From DAMCZI01 sp032095175 (GTDB lineage: Bacteria > Bacillota > Clostridia > Clostridiales > Caloramatoraceae), in NCBI GenBank assembly GCA_032095175.1, contig DAMCZI010000031.1, positions 1 through 60,213 of the forward strand: a DNA stretch of 60,213 nucleotides, read 5' to 3'. Positions 7,036 to 17,500 of the stretch are shown here, piece after piece. Each line of letters opens with the position of its first letter. The first letter of the stretch is position 1. Both the position numbers and the translations under genes were made by a program. The notes under the pieces are model-generated. The model was given only the letters and a program-made list of their open reading frames with translations. It searched no databases and was not told the origin of the DNA.

Positions 7036-8046
7036 TTAATATCCAAAGGATTTTTTTACATTCTTAAGCATTTTTCTAATAGGAAGGTTGTATGGGCACT
7101 TGCTTTCGCATGCTCCACATTCAATACAATCCTCTGCATGTGCTTTCATAGCTTTGTACCTTTCACATGCCCAGTCCTTTAAATCATAGTTTTCATAGTA
7201 TGATCTTACTATAAAGCTGAATGGTATATCTATACCCTTTGGACATGGGGCACAGTATCCACATCTTCTACAGAAGTTTTGACCTAATTCCTCGGATATT
7301 CTAATACACTCTTGTTTTTCATCATCAGTCACTCCATTGAAGCCTTCAACAGCTCTTACGTTTTCCTCAACTTCCTTTATATCTGCCATTCCAGGTATTG
7401 CTATTGTTATATTTTTATTATTAGCTATAAACCTCATTGCAAGGGTGCCATTTGTAAGCGCTCCTCCTGCCATTGGCTTCATGGCTATAACTCCGAGATC
7501 AAGCTCCTTTGCTCTTTTAAAGGCTTCTTCTGCTTGAGTTTCAACAATGTTATATGGGTACATTACCGTTTCAAATAATCCACTTTCAATAGCATGTTTT
7601 AAAACATCAAGACTGTGGAAGGTAATTCCGATATGACCTATCTTACCCTGACTCTTCGCTTTAAGAAGTGCAGCAAGGGCGCCATCTTCACTTGTAATCT
7701 GGTGATAGGAATCCATTTCTTTTATATTATGTATTTGATATAGGTCTATATAGTCTGTTTTTAAATTTTTAAGACTTATTTCTATGTCCTTCTCCATTGC
7801 ATCCTTAGTTCTTGCCATAGATTTTGTGGCAATATACCATTTGTCCCTTCTGCCCTTTAATGCCTCTCCTATGAATTCTTCGCTTATTGTATATCCCCTG
7901 GCACTATCTATAAAGTTTATACCCATATCCTGTGCCTTGTGAATTGCCTTTGCCGATCCAGCAGCATCAACTCTTTGAATAGGAATACCACCAAAACCTA
8001 TGGTAGAAACCATAAGACCAGTTTTTCCAAGTCTTCTGTAATCCAT
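7036..8046 (-). CDS. Aldo/keto reductase with C-terminal 2x[4Fe-4S] ferredoxin domain
   Basis: This 336-residue protein has a TIM-barrel aldo/keto reductase domain (about 1-250) with the tetrad residues visible: Asp and Tyr in NFIDSARGYT, Lys in IATKSM, His in LYQIHNI. The C-terminal domain carries two cysteine sets, CRRCGYCAPCP (about 260) and CIECGACESKCP (about 308), each able to hold a 4Fe-4S cluster. Members are cytoplasmic oxidoreductases of anaerobes that may link NAD(P)H and ferredoxin-type electrons. The substrate is unknown. It lies 26 bp downstream of the thioesterase gene, probably one transcript. Confidence 0.9.
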   Translation of the reverse strand: MDYRRLGKTGLMVSTIGFGGIPIQRVDAAGSAKAIHKAQDMGINFIDSARGYTISEEFIGEALKGRRDKWYIATKSMARTKDAMEKDIEISLKNLKTDYIDLYQIHNIKEMDSYHQITSEDGALAALLKAKSQGKIGHIGITFHSLDVLKHAIESGLFETVMYPYNIVETQAEEAFKRAKELDLGVIAMKPMAGGALTNGTLAMRFIANNKNITIAIPGMADIKEVEENVRAVEGFNGVTDDEKQECIRISEELGQNFCRRCGYCAPCPKGIDIPFSFIVRSYYENYDLKDWACERYKAMKAHAEDCIECGACESKCPYNLPIRKMLKNVKKSFGY

Positions 8047-8072
8047 ATATTTTCCCCCTTATATTTTTAAAA

Positions 8073-8489
8073 TTATTCCATACTTGCTGCATCTGAAAGC
8101 ATTTTGTATATATCAGGTCTAACTCTATTTAAACCTATTGGCTTTAGCTTATCAGTTGTAAAGGCTTGAACTGTAAAGCCCTCAACTAAAAGTTCCTCTC
8201 CTCTGTAGACCTTGTAGCCAAACCTTATTTTAACCCTTGTAAGTTCTTCTATATGTGTCTCAACTGTAACCTCTTCATCGTATTTTGCAGGATTTTTATA
8301 TGTACATCCAACTTCAATTATGGGAAGCCAAACGCCCTCCTTTTCCAAGTCACTGTAAGCATAGCCCAATGCTCTTAGGAATTCTGTTCTTCCCATATCA
8401 AACCATACTATGTAGTTGGAGTGATACACAATTCCCATTCTATCTGTCTCTTCATATCTAACTCTAAAACTAAACCTGTTCTTATACAT
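8073..8489 (-). CDS. 4-hydroxybenzoyl-CoA thioesterase-like hotdog protein (YbgC/FadM type)
   Basis: This 138-residue single-domain hotdog protein has the family motif RYEETDRMGIVYHSNYIVWFD near the N-terminus, including the catalytic Asp of the DxxG/VYHxNY pattern. It hydrolyses acyl-CoA thioesters in the cytoplasm, probably of short or medium chain. It is followed closely by the aldo/keto reductase gene. Its upstream gap of 173 bp to pyk contains the pyk terminator. Confidence 0.88.
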   Translation of the reverse strand: MYKNRFSFRVRYEETDRMGIVYHSNYIVWFDMGRTEFLRALGYAYSDLEKEGVWLPIIEVGCTYKNPAKYDEEVTVETHIEELTRVKIRFGYKVYRGEELLVEGFTVQAFTTDKLKPIGLNRVRPDIYKMLSDAASME

Positions 8490-8602
8490 TCAAAATCACC
8501 CCATTAAAATTAAATGTTCAGTTATATGCTATGTAAGCCGCCTATTTGTTGCTTTTATTATGGTAGAAAATATAATTTTAATACCATATTTATATTATAC
8601 CA

Positions 8603-8656
8603 GAACAAAAAATTTAGGCATAATAAATGAATTATTCTTCTTCATTTATTATGCCT
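8603..8656 (-). terminator. Terminator of pyk
   Basis: A perfect 16-bp stem, AGGCATAATAAATGAA (8616-8631) with its complement (8641-8656). On the minus strand it is followed by AAATTTTTTG. It begins 6 nt after the pyk stop codon. Confidence 0.85.
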
Positions 8657-8662
8657 TATAAT

Positions 8663-10414
8663 TTACATTACATTTGCTTTTCCACTATATACAAAACCAT
8701 TTCTGGCATCCATTGTGATAAGAGTTCCTGTCCTTATAATGTCAGTTGCTCCTTCAGCACCTGTTATAAGTGGTATTCCCATACTTATACATTGAACTGC
8801 TGCATGGGATGTAAGTCCTCCCTCTTCAGTGATTACTCCACTTACTCTGTCAAGAACATCAAGGTATTCCTTTTCCAGACGTTTTATAACAAGTATATCA
8901 CCATCATTTAAAAAGTCATTTATATTTTTTGTATCCTTAACTACACAGGCATTGCCATATGTTGAATTTCCCATTGCTGTTCCTTTAACAAGTATATCTC
9001 CAACAATATGAACCTTTAACATATTTGTTGTTCCTGTGTATCCTGCTGGAACTCCTGCAGCTATTACAACAAGTTCTCCCTTTTTTACAAAGCCCTGTAC
9101 TAGTGCTTCATTTACTGATTTTTCAACAACCTCATCGGCAGTCTCCATTTTATCCGCTATTATTGGATAAACACCCCATACAATAGAAAGTCTTCTTGCT
9201 ACCTTCTCATATGGTGTTACTGCTATTATAGGTGACTGTGGTCTGTATTTTGAAACAATCCTTGCTGAATGACCTGTTTGTGTTGCTGTAATAATCGCAG
9301 ATGCCTTTAGCTGTGCTGAGGTAGTTACTGTTGCAAGGCTTATTGCATCTGGTACTGTAGCCATTTGGTTTGCCTGTCTTCTTTTAAGTATTGCATCATA
9401 GTTTAGAGCAGATTCAGCCTTTGTTGCAATCTTTGCCATAGTAGCCACTGCATCAATAGGATATTTTCCATTGGCTGTTTCACCACTTAGCATTATTGCA
9501 TCGGTTCCATCAAGAATCGCATTGGCAACGTCACTGGCCTCTGCTCTCGTTGGTCTTGGATTTCTTATCATTGAATCAAGCATCTGGGTTGCAGTTATAA
9601 CAAACTTGCCTGCCCTGTTGCATTTTTCTATAATCTTCTTCTGTACCAGTGGAACCTCTTCAACTGGTATTTCAACTCCAAGGTCACCTCTTGCAACCAT
9701 TATTCCATTGGAAAGCTTTATTATTTCATCAAGGTTGTCAACGCCCTCCTGGTTTTCTATCTTGGATACTATAAGTATATCCTCTCCTCCGTTCTGCTCT
9801 AAAATTTTTCTTATTGCAAGAACGTCTGAAGCCTTTCTAACGAAGGATGCTGCAATTATATCTATTCCACTTTCTATACCAAATTTTATGTCTTCAATAT
9901 CCTTTTCAGTTATTGCAGGAAGATTTATTTTTACATTTGGTACATTTACACCCTTATGATTGCTTACTGGTCCTGAATTAAGTACTTTACAATGTATATC
10001 CTGACCTTCAATGCTTACAACTGAAAGACCAATTAAACCATCATCAATTAGTATTGTATCTCCTGGCTTTACATCCTCATGTAGATCAGCATAATTTACA
10101 GCACAAATTGTGTTATCGCCATCAACACTTCTTGTTGTTATTGTATAATCCTGTCCTTCAAGGAGTTCAACTTTTCCCTCCTTAAAATTTCCCGTCCTTA
10201 TTTCTGGTCCCTTTGTGTCGAGAATTATGGCAATAGGCTTTTTAATGTCTTTTCTAAGATTTTTAATAAGCTCTATTCTTTTTCCATGCTCCTCATGGTT
10301 GCCATGGGAAAAGTTAAGTCTTGCTGCATTCATTCCATTTTCTATAAGCCTTGTCAAGGTCTCTTTATTATCACTTGCTGGGCCTATTGTACATATTATC
10401 TTAGTTTTTCTCAT
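8663..10414 (-). CDS. pyk: Pyruvate kinase with C-terminal PEP-utiliser mobile domain
   Basis: This 583-residue protein converts phosphoenolpyruvate and ADP to pyruvate and ATP, the last glycolytic step. The core (about 1-475) has KIICTIGPAS, the substrate motif LDTKGPEIRTG, the catalytic-lysine motif IIVSKIENQEG-type and MVARGDLGVEIP. The last 100 residues are an extra domain with GGLTSHAAVQC, like the phosphohistidine domain of PEP synthase, as in Bacillus and Clostridium enzymes. The start at 10414 follows AAAGGAG by 7 nt; an upstream in-frame ATG lacks a ribosome site. It is 136 bp behind pfkA, a conserved glycolytic operon. Confidence 0.95.
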   Translation of the reverse strand: MRKTKIICTIGPASDNKETLTRLIENGMNAARLNFSHGNHEEHGKRIELIKNLRKDIKKPIAIILDTKGPEIRTGNFKEGKVELLEGQDYTITTRSVDGDNTICAVNYADLHEDVKPGDTILIDDGLIGLSVVSIEGQDIHCKVLNSGPVSNHKGVNVPNVKINLPAITEKDIEDIKFGIESGIDIIAASFVRKASDVLAIRKILEQNGGEDILIVSKIENQEGVDNLDEIIKLSNGIMVARGDLGVEIPVEEVPLVQKKIIEKCNRAGKFVITATQMLDSMIRNPRPTRAEASDVANAILDGTDAIMLSGETANGKYPIDAVATMAKIATKAESALNYDAILKRRQANQMATVPDAISLATVTTSAQLKASAIITATQTGHSARIVSKYRPQSPIIAVTPYEKVARRLSIVWGVYPIIADKMETADEVVEKSVNEALVQGFVKKGELVVIAAGVPAGYTGTTNMLKVHIVGDILVKGTAMGNSTYGNACVVKDTKNINDFLNDGDILVIKRLEKEYLDVLDRVSGVITEEGGLTSHAAVQCISMGIPLITGAEGATDIIRTGTLITMDARNGFVYSGKANVM

Positions 10415-10550
10415 ATTATCACTCCTTTGAAAGGAACTTTTTCTTTTCCTACTCATTTTTTATTTTTAAATTCAAATAACTGATGAAAGGCATATAAAAA
10501 GCTTTCACCAGCATTGAATATTAAACAACTTTATATTTTAATATATCCTA

Positions 10551-11513
10551 TTAAAAGGACAATGTCTTGGCAAGCTCATAAACATCTGTTATATCGGTTT
10601 TTTCAACATTTAAAGCTTCATCAATGTCAAAATCCTCTATAATATTGTTTCTGATTCCAACAACTCTCTGGCTTCTTCCTTCAAGAAGCGCCTGAACAGC
10701 TCTACCGCCCATTCTTGATGCAAGTATTCTATCAAAGGCACTTGGGCTTCCTCCTCTTTGTATATGTCCAAGGATAGTAGCTCTTGTTTCTATTCCAGTA
10801 ACCTGCTGAATATGCTTTGCCATATCCTCTGCTCCACCAACGCCTTCAGCAAGAAGAATTAGGTTATGAACCTTTCCTCTAACCTTTCCTTCTATTATAG
10901 TCTCACATAGTTCATCAAAATTGAATTCCTTTTCAGGTATTATTATACTTTCTGCACCACCTGCAAGTCCTGATAATAATGCAATATCACCGCATCTTCT
11001 TCCCATAACTTCAATTATACTTACTCTTTCATGTGATGTTGATGTATCTCTTAATTTGTTTATTGCATCCAAAACAGTATTAAGTGCAGTATCAAATCCA
11101 ATTGTGTAATCTGTGTATGCAAGGTCATTGTCTATAGTTCCTGGTATTCCAATTGACCTTATGTTAAACTCCTTTGAAAGCAGCTGCGCACCTCTAAAGG
11201 AACCATCACCACCAATTACAACAAGCCCTTCAATTCCAAAAGCTCGTAATACATTGTATGCTTTCTTTCTTCCTTCGGGAGTTCTAAACTCTTCGCTTCT
11301 TGCTGTTTTTAGAATAGTTCCTCCCCTTTGAATTATATCTGATACTGATGAACGGTTCATTTCATATATCTCACCGTTTATCAAACCATTGTAACCCCTC
11401 TGAATTCCCATAACTCTTACCCCATTGGCTATTCCCATTCTTACCACAGCTCTAATGGCTGCGTTCATTCCTGGCGCATCTCCTCCGCTGGTTAATACCC
11501 CTATTGTCCTCAT
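10551..11513 (-). CDS. pfkA: ATP-dependent 6-phosphofructokinase
   Basis: This 320-residue cytoplasmic enzyme phosphorylates fructose 6-phosphate to fructose 1,6-bisphosphate. It shows IGVLTSGGDAPGMNAAIRA (ATP loop), GGDGSFRGA (about 103), the catalytic Asp in PGTIDNDLAYTD (about 127) and EVMGRRCGDIAL. Length is normal. The ATG at 11513 follows AAGGGAGG; a longer frame upstream is not needed. It lies ahead of pyk and, in the same orientation, downstream of dnaE, as in many Clostridia. Confidence 0.96.
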   Translation of the reverse strand: MRTIGVLTSGGDAPGMNAAIRAVVRMGIANGVRVMGIQRGYNGLINGEIYEMNRSSVSDIIQRGGTILKTARSEEFRTPEGRKKAYNVLRAFGIEGLVVIGGDGSFRGAQLLSKEFNIRSIGIPGTIDNDLAYTDYTIGFDTALNTVLDAINKLRDTSTSHERVSIIEVMGRRCGDIALLSGLAGGAESIIIPEKEFNFDELCETIIEGKVRGKVHNLILLAEGVGGAEDMAKHIQQVTGIETRATILGHIQRGGSPSAFDRILASRMGGRAVQALLEGRSQRVVGIRNNIIEDFDIDEALNVEKTDITDVYELAKTLSF

Positions 11514-11634
11514 AATATACCTCCCTTTTGTCCATAGGGACAAGTTATGTCCCACTCTGGAAATTGAACCCCTAACTAAAAATAATTATTATAATATATA
11601 TTATTATCGATGATTATCCAGCATCAAAGGATGC

Positions 11635-11752
11635 TATATGTTTCGCATAAATGCTACGTATTTGTAAGCTATACACATTCATGCGAAATTATCTTCCTCG
11701 ATTTATTAATCACACAGAATCATATGTAGAATCTTTAGCGTGACTAATATGG
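11635..11752 (+). repeat. Dual-hairpin repeat family A, copy 1
   Basis: First hairpin: TTTCGCATAAATG with CATTCATGCGAAA. Then the linker TTATCTTCCTCGATTTATTA and a second hairpin region ATCACACAG...TAGCGTGACTAATATGG. The rest of 11556-11844 is AT-rich spacer. Confidence 0.75.
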
Positions 11753-11844
11753 AGTAAAAAGTCATCGACATAATTAGCATCATCTTATATCTATTATTCT
11801 CTTTATATATTTGTATTATTAAATCTTTTTATATGAAAAACAAA

Positions 11845-12039
11845 CTAAAATGCAATTGAAGTTAAAACAACACTTGCATCATCAACCTCTGCCTGTGGAA
11901 CCAATATTTCAAAGATTGTCTGACCATTCTTGCTCTTCCCTATTTGCCTTATTTTAACAAGAACTCCCTGCTCCGTAAGAGCGCCTTCCACCTTATCAAG
12001 TTCCGGCTTACTCTGTGCTACATAAACAACAGTCCACAT
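11845..12039 (-). CDS. Conserved small protein upstream of pfkA
   Basis: This 64-residue protein (MWTVVYVAQSKPELDKVEGA...) starts at the ATG at 12039 after CAAGGAGGG. It has a beta-alpha-beta look with a C-terminal FEILVPQAEVDDA motif. Similar proteins occur near pfkA and dnaE in Clostridia, sometimes mislabelled glutamate decarboxylase, and resemble DUF2007-type signal-binding folds. No function can be assigned. It has no membrane segment and no cysteines. Confidence 0.75.
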   Translation of the reverse strand: MWTVVYVAQSKPELDKVEGALTEQGVLVKIRQIGKSKNGQTIFEILVPQAEVDDASVVLTSIAF

Positions 12040-12198
12040 AATTGTGCCCTCCTTGACCATTCAACGCCGATTTAAATAGTGTCAAAATAGAATTTCTAAA
12101 CATTCCTTCATTACTATATATACTTTATATTATTTTATCACACTAACTACTTTTTTTGTAGAGGCTTGGCCTATTTCATGTAAATAAATAGACTACTC

Positions 12199-12319
12199 TA
12201 TATAAATCACAATAAAGATTTTTAATAATGTACATTGCGATTTATGAATCTAGGAATATAATCTGGCATAAATGTTTAGAGTCAAACAATTTAGAAGCAT
12301 TTATGCGAAACATATATAT
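12199..12319 (-). repeat. Dual-hairpin repeat family A, copy 2 (inverted)
   Basis: Minus-strand family A order: the TTTCGCATAAATG arm (12310-12298), its partner near 12264-12276, then the ATATTCC linker, the AATCGCAATG arm and AAAATCTTTATTGTGATTTA. The first stem has one mismatched position relative to other copies. The remaining gap between 12061 and 12383 is featureless apart from the terminator. Confidence 0.72.
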
Positions 12320-12344
12320 CATTATATTTAAAATTGTTTCGTTA

Positions 12345-12376
12345 TAAAAGCCCCGGAATATAATTCCAGGGCCCTT
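12345..12376 (-). terminator. Terminator of the chemoreceptor gene
   Basis: The stem GGCCCTGGAAT with ATTCCGGGGC on the minus strand is followed by TTTTAT. It begins 8 nt after the stop codon. Confidence 0.82.
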
Positions 12377-12383
12377 TATAAAT

Positions 12384-14381
12384 TTATACTCTAAACGATT
12401 CTACTTTCTTAAGTAAATTTTCTGTTGCTTCATCAAGTCTTTGTGCAAGCTGTGCAACTTCCTCTGCACTTGCAAGCATTTCTTCTGAAGAAGCTGATAT
12501 CTGTTGAGATGAAGCTGAAACCTCCTCGGAAACAGCTGATACAGATTCAACCTTTTCAATTATAACATCCTTTGAATCCTTGGATTTTTGTACAGATTCA
12601 TATGTTTCAGTTATTAATGGTCCAATATCAGTTATAGATTTTATTATATCCTTAAAGGAACTTAAGGTGTTTCCAACAGTACCAACTTGATTTTCAAGAA
12701 GGTTTTTCATATAATCTGTTGTATTTAAAACATCCTTAGTTTCCTTTCCTATCATTTGAACAAGAGACATAATTTCATCAGAGGATTTTGTTGATTCTTC
12801 AGCAAGGTTTCTAACTTCTTCTGCAACAACTGCAAAACCTCTTCCCGCCTCTCCAGCTCTTGCTGCTTCTATAGCTGCATTTAATGCTAGAAGATTGGTC
12901 TGTCTTGATATATCATTTATAACATCTGTAAAATTAGCTATACTTGAAACTGTTTTGGCTAGACCATTAATCTTATTCTTAACAATTTCAAAGGAATCCT
13001 TTATTTGATTTATAGATTCCAAAAGAAGGTTTAGCTGTTCTTTTCCATAGTTTGCTTTTTCTTCTGCACTATTGGATGTTTCACCTACATTTGATAGCTT
13101 ATTAAATATATTATCTAAAAGAACAGAGAAATCATTTGCAAGATCAACAATATCTGCAAGCTCTCCTGCCTGATCAGATGCACCCCTTGCAACATCCTGT
13201 ATGGAAGATGTAACTTCATTTATACCATTTGTCATCTGTCCTGAATTCGTTGCCATATTTTCTGACATATCATCTATCTTCTTGGATGTCTCTACTACTC
13301 CACGTATGGATTCTCGCAGTGTTTCAAGTGTATCGTTCAACTTTTGAGCCATGTTTGCTATTTCATCCTTGCCCTTTACCTTTAGAGATACTGTGAAATC
13401 ACCATGAGCAATTTTTCCCATTTCATTGTCTATATGAACTATGTAGCCAGAAATTTTCTTTGAAATAATTATCGCCATTATCGGTGCTACCAATAATATA
13501 AAAGCAATAATAATTCCAAGATAATTTGTTATAACATTCCTTAATGCCATCATTTCCTTAGCCGGAATTGCCGCTATAACAATCCAATCAAGTCTATCAT
13601 CGGACTTATAGGATGCCATCATTTCTGTCTTGTATTTATAATTTCCATCACCATTTCTCTTTTTAAATATATCTTTGCCACCCTTGGTATTTGCTATATT
13701 ATTTGTGTTTATTTCAGCAATATCAGGATGTAGTATGGTTGTCCCATCTCCTTGTGCAACAAAGATGTATCCATCCTTTCCAAGCTTGGAATTTCCAATG
13801 AGTTTATCTGACAGTTTTCTTAAATCTATTATTTGAACAAGTACTCCTAGAAATTCGTTTTTGCTCATAACTGGATGAGCTACCATAAAAACTGGATTTT
13901 CAGAAAAACTGCTTACTTCTGCCTTTGATATGTATTCAAGCTTTGAATCTTTTACTGCAGTAAAATAATGAGTATTCTTTAAGTCTTTTCCATTAAGCTT
14001 ATAAAGCGAATTTCCTTCCGCTGCACATTTTCCTGCTGAGTCAATAAGAATAATATTCTCCTGAACTCCATATCTTGCAACCTTATTGAAAAGTTTTTTG
14101 TTTATTCCATCTTTTCTTTCAACATTTTCTATTCCCTGACTTTTTTCTTTAAGATAAGCTGCTATATCGATATCTTCGGAGGTTTCTAAACCAATGTTCT
14201 CGATCATTATTATCATGTTCTGCATAGATTGCATTGCATATTTTTGTTGGTTTTTAATATTATTCTTTGCCTGCTTTGTATTTTCAATAGATATTACAGA
14301 ATATGCTATAACCCCAGCAATGATTATAGGTATTAGTGCAAAGGAAGTAAACAAAACAATAAATCTTGATTTTAGCTTCAT
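12384..14381 (-). CDS. Methyl-accepting chemotaxis protein with extracytoplasmic Cache domain
   Basis: This 665-residue transmembrane chemoreceptor has TM1 at about 8-30, an extracellular dCache-like sensor at about 35-285 (AYLKEKSQGIENVERKDGIN..., DGYIFVAQGDGTTILHPD), TM2 at about 287-310, HAMP at about 312-365 and a long coiled-coil signalling domain. The tip reads ISRQTNLLALNAAIEAARAG, FAVVAEEVRNLAEES, the CheA/CheW contact region. The C-terminus has an AS/SEE-rich methylation helix (SAVSEEVSASSQQISASSEE). The ligand is unknown; dCache domains often bind amino or organic acids. A GAGGTGG site precedes the ATG. It is a single gene between terminators, and no other chemotaxis genes are in the window. 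Confidence 0.93.
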   Translation of the reverse strand: MKLKSRFIVLFTSFALIPIIIAGVIAYSVISIENTKQAKNNIKNQQKYAMQSMQNMIIMIENIGLETSEDIDIAAYLKEKSQGIENVERKDGINKKLFNKVARYGVQENIILIDSAGKCAAEGNSLYKLNGKDLKNTHYFTAVKDSKLEYISKAEVSSFSENPVFMVAHPVMSKNEFLGVLVQIIDLRKLSDKLIGNSKLGKDGYIFVAQGDGTTILHPDIAEINTNNIANTKGGKDIFKKRNGDGNYKYKTEMMASYKSDDRLDWIVIAAIPAKEMMALRNVITNYLGIIIAFILLVAPIMAIIISKKISGYIVHIDNEMGKIAHGDFTVSLKVKGKDEIANMAQKLNDTLETLRESIRGVVETSKKIDDMSENMATNSGQMTNGINEVTSSIQDVARGASDQAGELADIVDLANDFSVLLDNIFNKLSNVGETSNSAEEKANYGKEQLNLLLESINQIKDSFEIVKNKINGLAKTVSSIANFTDVINDISRQTNLLALNAAIEAARAGEAGRGFAVVAEEVRNLAEESTKSSDEIMSLVQMIGKETKDVLNTTDYMKNLLENQVGTVGNTLSSFKDIIKSITDIGPLITETYESVQKSKDSKDVIIEKVESVSAVSEEVSASSQQISASSEEMLASAEEVAQLAQRLDEATENLLKKVESFRV

Positions 14382-14480
14382 GCGTATACCACCTCTTAGC
14401 TTTTTCTATAATAATTATATCACAATATAAGGAAATAGGTACAATTTTAGCATATTTTGTTTAGAAAAATGTTCGAATAC

Positions 14481-14512
14481 CAAAAACATCCCTTGATAAT
14501 TCAAGGGATGTT
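14481..14512 (-). terminator. Terminator of dnaE
   Basis: AACATCCCTTGA pairs with TCAAGGGATGTT across a 4-nt loop. On the minus strand it is followed by TTTTGG. It begins 18 nt after the dnaE stop. Confidence 0.75.
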
Positions 14513-14529
14513 CATTAAAAAATTAAGGT

Positions 14530-17500
14530 TTAGGCATTTTTTACATTCTCATCTCCAATGGCATTTCCCAATTCCTTTATAAGCTCATCACTAATGTTTA
14601 CCCATAATTCTCTAGGAGCCATCAGTTTTTTTCTAGTATTGTTTAAAACGATATATAAAGGAGAATTGCCTTTATATCTATCAAGTATACCCTTTATTGA
14701 ATCAATATCCTTCATCCAGTTCTTATCATCAAGCCTGATATAAAGCTTTCCTACCTTCTCCACACTTAGGCCTTTTTTGAGTGGCTTTAAATCCTCAGCT
14801 ATTATTTTAGGCTGTTCATCCTCTCTTATACTTATCCTTCCACTCAATACAACAACACTGTCTTCAGATATAAGCTTAATATATTTTTGATAAGTTTTTG
14901 GGAAGACAATAACCTCAATGTTTCCAACCACATCCTCAAGGGTTACAAATGCCATAATATCATTTTTTCTTGTTGCTTTTATATTTACACTGGATATTAT
15001 TCCTCCAATTACAACCCTCTGTCCATCCTCAACGTGGTATTCAATGTCTCCCTCTTCATCGTTTGCAATGTTTATAATCTCGGATATCTTGATATTTGTT
15101 ACTAAATCAAGTTCCTCCATATATTCATCAAGTGGATGTCCGCTTATATAGAGTCCCACCATCTCTTTTTCCATTGCAAGGATATACTTTTTATCAAATT
15201 CCTTTACATCTGGGAAATCATCTGCATTGCTTTTTGCTGCTTCTTCATTCATTGTAAAGAAGGACATCTGACCTTCAATGTTTCTCTTTTTATCATTTAC
15301 AATGGAATCCATAACCTTGTCGTATACACTTAAAAGCTGTGCTCGCTTTAAGTTTAACGAATCAAAGGCTCCAGCCTTTATCATGCTTTCAACAGCCCTT
15401 TTGTTTACCTCGGAAAGGTTTATCCTCTGGCAAAAATCAATGAAGCCCTTAAATGGTCCTCCTTCTTTTCTTGCAGATATTATTGAGTATATTGCACCCT
15501 TTCCAACGTTCTTTATTGCTGCCAATCCAAACCTTATCTTGCCCTCATATACGGAAAAGTCAACATGGCTTTCATTTATATCAGGCGGAAGAACCTCAAT
15601 TTCATTCTTCCTGCAGGAGTTTATATAAAAGGCAACCTTTTCATTATTCCCCATTATACTTGTAAGCATAGCCGCCATAAACTCAACAGGATAATATTTT
15701 TTAAAATATGCAGTATGATAAGCAACAACCGCATAGGCTGCCGCATGGGATTTATTGACATTAGTTACAATAAGGCTTTTTATCCTTATCTCTCTATATC
15801 TCTATAGAGTATCGGACTATCTCATTACCCTATATTAATAGGGTACAGGGCACTCGTGGAGAAAATTATTATTCTGGCTATTCATTTCTCTAGTCTCTGA
15901 ACCTTCATCCATACCTTCATGCCATTCTGGATGCTTGGCTGCGGATTAACCAATCCTTAGAATTTTTACTACATCTCCGGCATTACCCTTCGCCCTTATC
16001 TCTATTCCTAGGATAAGTTAGTATCTAAGGCTCTCAGGTTTTTTCTGCAATTCACCCTGTTTTCTTTATGAATTACTTCATAAAGGCACTCATCAATTCG
16101 AATGCATAGCTTGCGAAATCCATCATCAGATCAAACAATGTGTTTGCGATTTCTTCGCTTACCCCATTTCTTACTGCACCTGGAACAATCAATTTACCGT
16201 TTTCATCTTCAAGACCGTAGATGAAATTCTTTCTTTCCTGCTCCATTACGGAGTGTTTCTTTTTGGACATTGCCCTTCTTACCAGGTCAGACCTTCCTAA
16301 AGAATAACCTGCTAAATCTCTTACCATCTGCATTGCTTGTTCCTGGTAAATCATAACTCCATAAGTAACATTGAGTATTGGTTTTAACTTCTCATGGAGA
16401 TATTCAATCTTATCAGGGTTGCTTCTATTCTTTAAGTAGGTTGGAATCTGATCCATGGGGCCTGGTCTATAAAGGGAAATACCTGCAATAATATCTTCAA
16501 GGGATGAAGGTTTTAATTCCTTCATGAAGTTAGTCATTCCAGTTGATTCAAGCTGAAAGATACCTTCTGTTTCCCCCTTGCCTATGATTTCATATACACC
16601 CCTGTCTTCGAAGTCTATTTTATCCAGGTTAATATCTATTCCTTTAGTACGTTTTATTAAATTAACTGTATCCCTTAAAACTGTAAGGGTTCTCAACCCT
16701 AAGAAGTCCATCTTTAGTAATCCCAGTTCTTCAATTGTTGTCATTGGAAACTGTGTTACTATTGTATCTTCGTTCTTATATAAAGGTACGTATTCAACAA
16801 GGGGTACCGATGATATAACAACTCCTGCTGCATGGGTTGAAGAGTGTCTTGGAAGTCCCTCAAGGGACTTAGAAATATCAATTAAATTTTTAACCCTTGG
16901 GCTCTCTTCGTATTCCTTTTTCAGCTCTGGATTCATTTCAAGAGCTCTATCGATTGTCATATTAGGCTCCATTGGAATCATCTTTGCAACAACATCCACC
17001 TCTGCATAAGCATAATTCAATGCACGCCCCACATCTCTTATTGCAGCTCTTGCTGCCATTGTTCCAAAGGTTATTATCTGAGCCACGCTGTCTTTCCCAT
17101 ACTTCGATACAACGTAATCTATTACTTCCTGTCTTCTTTCGTAGCAAAAGTCAGAATCTATCTATAATACCCTCTTTTTCAAGATACTTTAACACTGCTT
17201 TTGCAGTGGGTATAGACTATATCTTCACCTACCGACCTTCACGGTTTAGGCTGCCCCGCTTCGAAGTAAATATTTTACCCCTACGTGCCATTGCACTAGT
17301 CGTTGAACCTTCCTCTCATCAAGGCTTGGCTGCGTGGTTATCCAGTAGAGTCTGACACTCTCAAATCCCTGTAATTTTTACGGTTATACCGCCATCACGT
17401 TTAGGCTTATCTCATCCTTACGTTGTGGCTTACAGGGCTCTCAGGACTTTCCAGCAATTCGAGGCTCTTTAAGTACAATATTTCTACTGTACACGACTAT

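Noticed and set aside
17161..17220. A short frame KAVLKYLEKEGIIDRF on the minus strand at the end of intron 2, resembling a protein C-terminus
   Set aside because: It has no start or upstream homology and lies in the ribozyme 3' end. It crosses the splice site in a frame different from dnaE, so it is most likely chance.
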